Below are positions 1-5,499 of a DNA stretch of 5,499 bases, piece after piece. Source of the DNA: an uncultured Oscillospiraceae bacterium (GTDB taxonomy: Bacteria; Bacillota; Clostridia; Oscillospirales; Acutalibacteraceae); contig UQNI01000088.1 of NCBI GenBank assembly GCA_900542375.1, positions 1-5,499 of the forward strand, in the 5' to 3' direction. The position numbers and the translations under genes were made by a program. Every line of letters starts with the position of its first letter. Position 1 is the first letter of the stretch. The notes beneath the pieces were generated by a model. The model made no database searches and was not told where the DNA came from. It saw only the letters and a program-made list of their open reading frames with translations.

Positions 1-479
1 CTGTATTGGCACAAAAACTGTTAGAAAAGTATCAATATCCGTATTTGTCTATTGATATTTTGAAAACGGGACTCATACGAAGCGGATATACCAATTTAAC
101 GCCCGAAGATGATAGTGAATTGGAACTTTTTCTGTGGCCTATCATACGGGAGATGATAAAAACTGCTGTTGAGAATGAGCAAAATCTTGTGATAGAGGGG
201 AGCTATATTCCATTTTATTGGAAAGAGGATTTTTCAGACGAGTATCTGAATGAAATTCATTATTATTGTCTGGTAATGAGTCAATGTTATATTGAACAAC
301 ATTTTTCGGAGATAAAAGAGCATGCAAATGCAATCGAACAGCGTATGGATAATACCTGTTGTACCATGCAATCTGTGCTTGAAGATAACGCGTATTATCT
401 TGAAATGTGTCAAAAATACAGTTTCCGTTATATATTGATTGATGAGGAGTATCCTGCTTGTCTAGAAGAGTGTCTTTAG
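1..479 (+). CDS. P-loop nucleoside/metabolite kinase-like protein, 5' end missing
   Basis: This is the C-terminal part of a small P-loop NTPase that resembles the broad group annotated as AAA_33, zeta-toxin-like or 2-phosphoglycerate-kinase-like proteins, which phosphorylate small molecules with ATP. The reading frame is open to the left edge (first full codon at 3), so the TTG at 6 is most likely internal. The first visible residues, VLAQKLLEKY, look like the helix that follows a GxxxxGKS/T loop; that loop must lie upstream. Further along are YLSIDILKTGLIRSG, a typical nucleotide or substrate segment with an Asp, then NLVIEGSYIP, a Walker-B-like strand, a lid-like helical stretch containing HANAIEQR, and a final strand FRYILIDEEY. 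It ends at TAG 477-479 and converges on the permease gene. The exact substrate cannot be told. Family assignment is from pattern recognition and is moderate; that it is a real, truncated gene is fairly sure. Confidence 0.7.
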   Translation, partial: VLAQKLLEKYQYPYLSIDILKTGLIRSGYTNLTPEDDSELELFLWPIIREMIKTAVENEQNLVIEGSYIPFYWKEDFSDEYLNEIHYYCLVMSQCYIEQHFSEIKEHANAIEQRMDNTCCTMQSVLEDNAYYLEMCQKYSFRYILIDEEYPACLEECL

Positions 480-708
480 AGATAGAAGCAGAAACAACAC
501 ATGTGTGTCAATTTAACTATCGTAGTTTTCCACTGATAAAAAGCTATGGTTCATTACTTTTTTATACTTTTAGGGTATTGTATATGATGCAAAATTTTTT
601 GGTGTTTCAGACAGACTGCATTTTTGGAATCATTTTTTAAACAGTATTTGACATCTTTTTACGGTTTATTTGAGCCTTTGCCATGAAAAATGATATTATA
701 ATTGTCAA
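480..708. other. Non-coding gap between convergent genes
   Basis: About 230 A/T-rich bases lie between the kinase stop and the shared terminator. Short open frames here have no credible ribosome binding site and no recognisable protein pattern. A TTGACA at 648-653 has no -10 box at a workable distance. No tRNA, riboswitch or repeat was recognised. Confidence 0.6.
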
Positions 709-746
709 TAAAAAAGCTGATGCAAATGTTTGCATCAGCTTTTTTA
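709..746. terminator. Bidirectional intrinsic terminator
   Basis: Arms at 709-726 and 729-746 are perfectly complementary over 18 bp around a 2-base centre (the innermost pairs would open to form the loop). The core is AGCTGATGCAAA paired with TTTGCATCAGCT, flanked by six A on the left and six T on the right. The transcript from either strand therefore ends in a hairpin followed by a U run. It sits between the rightward kinase gene and the leftward permease gene, and its outer three bases (744-746) are also the permease TAA stop codon. It probably ends both transcripts. Confidence 0.93.
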
Positions 747-3700
747 CTCATTTGATTTCAATGATTCTATCATATCAATTTTTCTGACTTTAAAGGACAT
801 TACTACCATTACCAGTATTGCAAATACCAGTGTTATGAGTACAGAACCAACGTAACTAATCCAGCTTACGCCACGCCCGAACATGACCAAATCTAACTCT
901 ATAATATTAACTACAAAGTCGGTCATAATGGTTCCAAGTCCCAGACCAATGGCAATGCCAAGTAACGTGAGTATAATATTTTCACGGAATACATAGCTGA
1001 TAGTTTCCTTCATATTAAAGCCCAATACCTTGATGGTGGCAATTTCACGTACACGTTCTTCTATATTAATATTTGTTAAGTTATAAAGAACGACAAATGC
1101 CAATGCACCGGCTGTCAAAACAATAACGACAACAATCGCCTGCATACTTGAAATGGTATTGTTAAATTGGTCTATGATGGTATCGTTATAAGATAATGCC
1201 ATAATATCATCGCGTTCCAGTAAATCGTCTGCAATTTCACTTTTTACAGTATCATCTAAATCAGGTACAATTGCAAACGCATTGGTGTAGGTGACAGGCT
1301 CTCCAAATACTTGTTCATATACGGCAGGCGGCATATAGATATAATGATACGCATAGTTTTCCGTAATGCCTGTAATGGGCGCTTGATATTCTTTATCGTC
1401 TACACGGAATGTAACATGGTCCCCAACATTTAAACCTAATTTCATCGAAATTTTTTCAGTGATAATTACACCATCATTGCTCATTTGCAGCTCTTCTTTG
1501 CTGACTCTGTTTTTCAGTTCAATGTAAGAAGAGAAATCTTCGGTCGATTCCGGTACGACCAAGTACGTATCCATGGTAACAGAATCGTCGGCATTATGTG
1601 TTACAGCAGACTGCATCGATACAAAGATATTTTGTTTGGTATATTCATTCTCATTCAAATAGGATTTAATTGTACCCGCTTCTTCTGCACTTTTTTCCTT
1701 GTTAAAGACCAAAGTTGTATTGTAATGGGTAATGTCTACAAATTGTTTTTGCCCAATGACAGATACAGAGTCATTCAAGCCCAGAGCGGCAATAATCAAT
1801 GCGGTACATCCTGCTACACCTAAAATAGTCATCAAAAAACGAATTTTATAACGGAATAAATTACGTGCCGTTACCTTAGAGGTAAAGCTCAAATGTTTCC
1901 AAATAAAGCTTACTCGTTCCAGAAGGATACGTTTGCCAGGTTTTGGAGCCTTTGGACGCATTAAAATAGCCGGCTGTACACGAAGTGAATTGTAACAAGC
2001 TAAAATAGAAACAAATGATGTACATAAAATTGCTGCAATAATTGCCAAAAACGGATATAACCATGGTACGGAATAAATCAAATCCGGCAGTGCAGGATAC
2101 ATTGCACCGTATGCCATATAGATTAAGCTGGGGAATAAGAAGATTCCCACAACCAATCCTACCGTACAGCCAATAATACCGGCAAGGAAAGAGTAAATAA
2201 AATACTTGCCCGTAATTGCTTTTGAAGAATATCCCAGTGCTTTTAAGGTACCAATTTGAATGCGCTGGTCTTCAACCATACGTGTCATAGTTGTCAGGGT
2301 TACCAAGATAACAACTGCAATAAAGAATACGGGGAAGACAGACGCTACGGCGTCGACACGCTGCGTATCAGATTCATAATCCCCGTAACCGGGATTATCA
2401 TCTCTGCTGAATACATACCATTTTAATTCGTCGAAGGAATCCAGCTGTTCTTGTGCGTCGTCAATTTGTGCTTTGGCGTCGGCAAGAGTCTGATTTGTTT
2501 CTTCAACGGCCTTGTCGTATTCTTTTTGCCCTTCTTCCAAATCAATTCTTGCTTGTTCCAATTCAGCGCGCCCTGACTCCAATTCGGCAACTCCGTTCGC
2601 ACGTTGAATTTCATATTGTTCTTTTTGTCTCCGCAGTGCTTCAATGCCTGCTGTGTACTGTGCCTGACTTTCGTTTAATGTTTGCTCAGCCTCTGCAAGT
2701 GCTTGTTTGCCTTGTTCCAGTTGTGCTTCTCCGGAAGCCAGTTCTTGTTTTTTGCTGTCCAGCAGTGCCTGTTGGCGGTCAAGTTCTGCTTTTCCTTGTT
2801 CTAATTGTGCTTTGCTTTGCTCTAATTGTACAGCAGCATCGTTTAAGGCGGTTTCTGCTTGTTGGAACAGTGCAGGCATCATCATTTGAATCAATGCCAA
2901 TTCAGTGTCTGTTATCAGAGGAGAAAGAGGTTTTCCCTGTGCAATTTCCTCTTCAGCCTTTTGAATGCGATTGTCGATTTCAGACTTTAAAGATTGCAAC
3001 ATTGTTATAATGTCAGCATTTCCTTGATTGTTTTGCAGCAAATGAATAAAGTCTGTTAAAGAAGCAGATGCCATTCGGGCAAACTCCAACTGTTTTTCCG
3101 GATTTTTTAATTCACCGCTTGCAACAAGAGATTCGTAGTCCTGTTTGATTTGGGTAAGCTGTGAAGATGCTTGCCCAAGCATTTGTTCTGCTTGCTCCAG
3201 TTGAGCTTTTCCGTCATAATATTGATTCCATGCATCCTGCAATTGACGTTCGCCGTCTGCAATTTGCGCTTTTCCGTCGTTGATGGTCTGTTCGGATTGT
3301 GCAAGTTGTTCTTTTGACTGAGCAAGTGCGCTCCAACCGGAATCTAACTGTTGTTTTGCGGAGTTTAATTGGAATTCAGCCGATGCAAAACCTGCCGCGG
3401 CAGTTGCATCTCCGATTTCCAGTTGTTTTTCTCCTTCTTCTAATTCTGATTGCCCTTGTTCCAGTTGTACTCTACCGTCTTCCAACTGTTGTTTGGCATC
3501 GTTTAACTGTGTTTGAGCTTCCTTTTGGCCTTCTTCGTAATCGGATTTTGCTTGTGCCAGCTCTTCGCGTGCATCCTTTAATGTGGTTTGTTCAAAGTTT
3601 TGTACGCGTTCGCTACCCAGTTCATCCAGCTGCGTTTCGATTTCTTTCATTGCATTTTTGTATTCATCACTGAAAGCGGAAATACCTTCTTTGCTCATAT

Positions 3701-4370
3701 CAGTCTGAACATATACTTCTGTATAGGACTCGTATGCAAAGTTTTCCTGGGGAATCATGAAAAAGCAATAAATGGTACCGTCTCCAACCGTGCTTTGTCC
3801 ACGGTCTGCTGTAATAAACATAGGAGACTCCACAATACCTACCACTGTATAAGTATCGCGGTTTAGTATTTCTGAAAGCGGTTGTTCGCCGACAGTGGGG
3901 GCAAACTGTACAGTACTGCCTATGGTAATGGATTCATTTACAGCCTGCGAATGGTCTACCACACATTCATTGGCAGCTTGAGGCATTCTGCCTTCAATAA
4001 CAACGGGTTTGTTCAATTCTGTATAAGAGGAATCATCAGGTTGAATGCCCATCACTTTTACAGTTGCATTTTTATTTTCCTGCTGTAAGATGACATCCGC
4101 AGAATACGAGGGCATAATTTCCGCAATATGCTCCATATCCGCAATGGCTTGTAAATCTTCATCATCAAATCCCACAGTGGATTGCAGTTTAAAATCCATT
4201 AAATCGTGCGTTTGAAAATAATCATCTGCTGTTTTCAGCATACTGGGGCTGGCACATTTAATACCAACAAAAAAGCCTACACCAAGCGCTATGATAATTA
4301 AAATAGAGATAAAGCGGTTAATGGAATGTCTAATTTCACGAAGGGTATCCTTCCAAAGAGCTCCGCCCAT
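744..4370 (-). CDS. ABC transporter permease with two FtsX-type cores and a long coiled-coil insertion
   Basis: This 1208-aa membrane protein is the permease partner of the ATPase encoded just upstream. In order: TM1 about 20-40; a MacB-like extracellular domain 41-255 (IEGRMP, then YTVVGIV); a coiled-coil insertion 257-648; TM2 676-697, TM3 722-752 and TM4 769-793, with the coupling motif QIGTLKALGYS near 705-715; TM5 844-866; a second extracellular domain 867-1070; TM6 1075-1097, TM7 1130-1157 and TM8 1170-1192, with EIATIKVLGF near 1109-1118; and the typical C-terminal IDMIESLKS. The two coupling motifs show an internal duplication. Families with this fold use ATP hydrolysis for mechanical work or export across the envelope rather than classic channel transport. 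The ATG at 4370 follows AAAGGGGGAG with a 6-base gap. The gene is longer than ordinary two-core permeases because of the coil. The substrate is unknown; drug, peptide or lipid export, or envelope remodelling, are all possible. Confidence 0.93.
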   Translation of the reverse strand: MGGALWKDTLREIRHSINRFISILIIIALGVGFFVGIKCASPSMLKTADDYFQTHDLMDFKLQSTVGFDDEDLQAIADMEHIAEIMPSYSADVILQQENKNATVKVMGIQPDDSSYTELNKPVVIEGRMPQAANECVVDHSQAVNESITIGSTVQFAPTVGEQPLSEILNRDTYTVVGIVESPMFITADRGQSTVGDGTIYCFFMIPQENFAYESYTEVYVQTDMSKEGISAFSDEYKNAMKEIETQLDELGSERVQNFEQTTLKDAREELAQAKSDYEEGQKEAQTQLNDAKQQLEDGRVQLEQGQSELEEGEKQLEIGDATAAAGFASAEFQLNSAKQQLDSGWSALAQSKEQLAQSEQTINDGKAQIADGERQLQDAWNQYYDGKAQLEQAEQMLGQASSQLTQIKQDYESLVASGELKNPEKQLEFARMASASLTDFIHLLQNNQGNADIITMLQSLKSEIDNRIQKAEEEIAQGKPLSPLITDTELALIQMMMPALFQQAETALNDAAVQLEQSKAQLEQGKAELDRQQALLDSKKQELASGEAQLEQGKQALAEAEQTLNESQAQYTAGIEALRRQKEQYEIQRANGVAELESGRAELEQARIDLEEGQKEYDKAVEETNQTLADAKAQIDDAQEQLDSFDELKWYVFSRDDNPGYGDYESDTQRVDAVASVFPVFFIAVVILVTLTTMTRMVEDQRIQIGTLKALGYSSKAITGKYFIYSFLAGIIGCTVGLVVGIFLFPSLIYMAYGAMYPALPDLIYSVPWLYPFLAIIAAILCTSFVSILACYNSLRVQPAILMRPKAPKPGKRILLERVSFIWKHLSFTSKVTARNLFRYKIRFLMTILGVAGCTALIIAALGLNDSVSVIGQKQFVDITHYNTTLVFNKEKSAEEAGTIKSYLNENEYTKQNIFVSMQSAVTHNADDSVTMDTYLVVPESTEDFSSYIELKNRVSKEELQMSNDGVIITEKISMKLGLNVGDHVTFRVDDKEYQAPITGITENYAYHYIYMPPAVYEQVFGEPVTYTNAFAIVPDLDDTVKSEIADDLLERDDIMALSYNDTIIDQFNNTISSMQAIVVVIVLTAGALAFVVLYNLTNINIEERVREIATIKVLGFNMKETISYVFRENIILTLLGIAIGLGLGTIMTDFVVNIIELDLVMFGRGVSWISYVGSVLITLVFAILVMVVMSFKVRKIDMIESLKSNE
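2427..3602 (-). repeat. Degenerate heptad-coding repeat region of the permease (coiled-coil hairpin)
   Basis: Codons for permease residues 257-648 repeat a 21-base unit encoding Leu-x-x-Gly/Ala/Ser-x-x-x. Leucine or an equivalent falls every seven residues at 296-317, 335-391, 509-586 and 597-618, with a small residue three places later in most units. Examples are the unit QLEQG and the unit ELEEG. On the + strand the DNA shows recurrent copies such as CCTTGTTCCAGTTGTGCTT at 2710-2728 and a 17/19 match at 2794-2812, 84 bases (four heptads) away. The repeats are degenerate, which fits old internal duplication under protein-level selection. A non-repetitive stretch (residues about 416-504, positions 2859-3125) divides the region into two arms. 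Confidence 0.85.
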
Positions 4371-4374
4371 AAAA

Positions 4375-4396
4375 TGCTCCCCCTTTCTTTGGGGCA
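4375..4396 (-). promoter_or_regulatory. Permease ribosome binding site inside a small hairpin
   Basis: On the minus strand the Shine-Dalgarno site AAAGGGGGAG (4386-4377) precedes the permease ATG with a 6-base gap. Just upstream lies TGCCCC (4396-4391), able to pair with the G run and with the GCA that follows it (4377-4375), with a loop of about 7-9 bases. The pairing would cover most of the binding site. The ATPase stop codon ends at 4410, so a ribosome finishing the ATPase would reach this structure. The site is certain; the hairpin's effect is inference. Confidence 0.6.
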
Positions 4397-4409
4397 GTAT
4401 TAAGTGTAT

Positions 4410-5114
4410 TTACCACTCAATTTGCTCAATCGGAACCGGATTTTCGTTATAAACATTACTGATTACTTTGCTGTTTTTCATAGTAATAATTCGGTTAGCC
4501 ATTGGTGTAATGGCATGGTTATGAGTGATTAGAATAACGGTCATACCATCGCGATAACAAGTATCCTGCAAAAGTTTTAAAATGGTTTTACCGGTATTGT
4601 CATCCAAAGCGCCGGTTGGCTCGTCGCATAAAAGAAGCTTTGGATTTTTTGCAAGGGCACGGGCAATGGAAACACGCTGCTGTTCACCGCCGGATAATTG
4701 TGACGGAAAATTGTTCATGCGGTCTTTTAAGCCAACATTGGTCAATACGGTTTCTACGTCTAATGGGTCCTTACAAATTTGGCAAGCCAGTTCAACATTT
4801 TCTTTTGCAGTTAGATTTGGTACCAAATTATAAAATTGGAATACAAAGCCGATATCATAGCGGCGATATGTAGTCAGTTCGCGTTCTTTCATATCGCTGA
4901 TTTTTTTTCCGTCTACATAAATTGTGCCTTCATCACAATGGTCCATACCTCCCAGAATATTGAGTACGGTAGATTTTCCGGCGCCGCTGGAGCCTACAAT
5001 GACAGCAAACTCACCCTTATTTACTGCAAATGAAACATCGTCGTTTGCGGTGATTGTGACTTCACCCATCTTATAACGTTTATATACATGGTCAAATTCA
5101 ACAAAAGCAGGCAT
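4410..5114 (-). CDS. ABC transporter ATP-binding protein, MacB/LolD type
   Basis: This is the cytoplasmic ATPase that powers the permease encoded downstream. At 234 aa it has the usual length for a single nucleotide-binding domain of this class. All the motifs are intact: an aromatic A-loop candidate near Y11-Y14, Walker A GSSGAGKST at 41-49, Q-loop Q93 in VFQFYNLVPNLT (the form typical of the MacB/LolD/FtsE group), signature LSGGEQQR at 140-147, Walker B LLLCDEP with catalytic E165, D-loop GALD at 168-171 and switch H198 in ITHNH. It should dimerise and bind the coupling segments of the permease. The ATG at 5114 follows GGTGGTGA, a 7/8 match to GGAGGTGA. It is the first gene after the operon promoter; 37 non-coding bases between the stop codon and the next start separate it from the permease. 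No sign of damage is seen. The family is certain; the transported substrate is not. Confidence 0.96.
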   Translation of the reverse strand: MPAFVEFDHVYKRYKMGEVTITANDDVSFAVNKGEFAVIVGSSGAGKSTVLNILGGMDHCDEGTIYVDGKKISDMKERELTTYRRYDIGFVFQFYNLVPNLTAKENVELACQICKDPLDVETVLTNVGLKDRMNNFPSQLSGGEQQRVSIARALAKNPKLLLCDEPTGALDDNTGKTILKLLQDTCYRDGMTVILITHNHAITPMANRIITMKNSKVISNVYNENPVPIEQIEW

Positions 5115-5118
5115 TCTT

Positions 5119-5126
5119 TCACCACC
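5119..5126 (-). promoter_or_regulatory. Ribosome binding site of the ABC ATPase gene
   Basis: The minus strand reads GGTGGTGA four bases before the ATG at 5114, matching GGAGGTGA at seven of eight positions. It supports this start, which also gives a normal N-terminus (PAFVEFDHVYKRY) for the family. Confidence 0.7.
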
Positions 5127-5151
5127 AAAAATTATTTATTATATAATAAAT

Positions 5152-5180
5152 ATTATAACAAATTTTTTGCAATTTGTCAT
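5152..5180 (-). promoter_or_regulatory. Promoter of the ABC operon (sigma-A type, extended -10)
   Basis: On the minus strand, -35 ATGACA (5180-5175) and -10 TATAAT (5157-5152) are separated by exactly 17 bases, with a TGn extension just before the -10 box. The predicted start of transcription is near 5145, giving a leader of about 31 bases before the ATPase ATG. The spacer is covered by an inverted repeat with 10-bp arms (5155-5164 and 5171-5180, 9 of 10 matching), which could be an operator. Confidence 0.8.
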
Positions 5181-5225
5181 GAATAAAGTATGAGAAAATA
5201 CCAAATATTTAAGATGAAAAATCTG

Positions 5226-5254
5226 TTGACAGACATGCAAAAAAAAGGTATAAT
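5226..5254 (+). promoter_or_regulatory. Promoter of the tRNA operon (perfect consensus)
   Basis: TTGACA at 5226-5231 and TATAAT at 5249-5254 are both exact consensus hexamers with a 17-base spacer. The expected start is near 5261, about 18 bases before the first tRNA. Such strength is usual for stable RNA operons. It is divergent from the ABC operon promoter, with the two -35 boxes about 45 bases apart. Confidence 0.9.
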
Positions 5255-5278
5255 AATTATCGTTGCAAATCAATATCT

Positions 5279-5355
5279 GGCCTAGTAGTTCAGTTGGTTA
5301 GAACGCCAGCCTGTCACGCTGGAGGTCGACGGTTCGAGCCCGTTCTAGGTCGCCA
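5279..5355 (+). tRNA. tRNA-Asp (anticodon GTC)
   Basis: A complete 77-nt tRNA with encoded CCA. The acceptor stem GGCCTAG pairs with CTAGGTC (one G-T pair), the D stem is GTTC/GAAC, the anticodon stem is CCAGC/GCTGG with loop CTGTCAC, and the T loop is TTCGAGC. The anticodon GTC is at 5313-5315, reading Asp codons GAC and GAU. The discriminator base is G73, as expected for tRNA-Asp. It is the first gene of the array; 3 bases separate it from the next tRNA. Confidence 0.97.
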
Positions 5356-5358
5356 TAT

Positions 5359-5434
<76 letters not shown>

Positions 5435-5439
5435 TGTGT

Positions 5440-5499
5440 GCGGATGTAGCTCATCTGGTAGAGCGCCACCTTGCCAAGGTGGAGGTAGCGAGTTCGAGC
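5440..5499 (+). tRNA. tRNA-Gly (anticodon GCC), 3' end beyond the window
   Basis: The first 60 nt of a tRNA are present: acceptor 5' strand GCGGATG, D stem GCTC/GAGC, anticodon stem CCACC/GGTGG with loop TTGCCAA, and the T stem start GCGAG followed by TTCGAGC. The anticodon GCC is at 5473-5475, reading GGC and GGU. The 3' acceptor strand is cut by the window edge, so the full fold cannot be checked. More tRNA genes may follow. Confidence 0.93.

Noticed and set aside
6..8. TTG at 6 as the true start of the kinase
   Set aside because: The frame is open to the left edge and the visible sequence begins just after where the family's ATP-binding loop should be, so the gene is cut by the window.
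538..563. AAAAAG/CTTTTT inverted repeat as a kinase terminator
   Set aside because: Only six mostly A-T pairs with a loop of about 13 bases; too weak compared with the hairpin at 709-746.
458..640. 60-codon open frame overlapping the kinase end
   Set aside because: No convincing ribosome binding site, A/T-rich composition and no recognisable protein; kept only as a possible frameshift hint.
648..702. TTGACA at 648-653 with TATAAT at 697-702 on the + strand
   Set aside because: The spacing is 43 bases and nothing like a -10 box occurs at 15-19 bases; any transcript would also run straight into the terminator.
695..708. TTGACA and TATAAT on the minus strand next to the terminator
   Set aside because: The two hexamers are only 2 bases apart, far from the roughly 17 needed, so this is not a promoter.
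2453..3673. Long open frames on the + strand (up to 185 aa at 2453-3010 and 124 aa at 3299-3673)
   Set aside because: They lie opposite the repetitive coiled-coil codons of the permease. Their Leu/Val/Cys-rich translations mirror the repeat, and no ribosome binding sites or family patterns are seen.
4582..5033. Open frames on the + strand opposite the ATPase gene
   Set aside because: They overlap a fully intact ATPase with all catalytic motifs and show no coding signals of their own.

Overview
The window looks like chromosomal DNA from a low-G+C Bacillota, most likely a member of the Clostridia. The reasons are the A/T-rich intergenic DNA, purine-rich Shine-Dalgarno sites, tRNA genes with encoded CCA ends, sigma-A type promoters, and a Gram-positive style two-gene ABC/FtsX system. 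No closer taxonomic call can be made from the sequence alone.

Layout from left to right. (1) Positions 1-479 (+) hold the 3' part of a small P-loop kinase-like gene whose nucleotide-binding loop lies off the left edge. (2) Positions 480-708 are non-coding, followed by a symmetric hairpin terminator at 709-746 that serves both converging genes. (3) Positions 744-5114 (-) form a compact two-gene operon. The promoter-proximal gene encodes a 234-aa ABC ATPase of the MacB/LolD type (5114-4410). After a 39-base gap comes a 1208-aa permease with two FtsX-type cores and a very long Leu-x-x-Gly coiled-coil insertion (4370-744). (4) Positions 5115-5278 are a divergent promoter region: an extended -10 promoter with overlapping dyads drives the ABC operon leftwards, and a full-consensus promoter drives a tRNA operon rightwards. 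(5) Positions 5279-5499 hold tRNA-Asp(GTC), tRNA-Phe(GAA) and the first 60 nt of tRNA-Gly(GCC), cut by the window edge.

The ATPase and permease should form one membrane complex: an ATPase dimer binding two permease copies, with ATP-driven movement passed to the extracellular parts. The main point of interest is the permease insertion. It reads as an antiparallel coiled-coil hairpin with arms of about 150 residues and a hydrophobic tip, long enough in principle to cross much of a Gram-positive cell wall. No substrate-binding lipoprotein, two-component system or transcription factor is visible in the window, so the substrate is unknown. Other points worth checking are a hairpin that hides the permease ribosome binding site and two dyads over the operon promoter.
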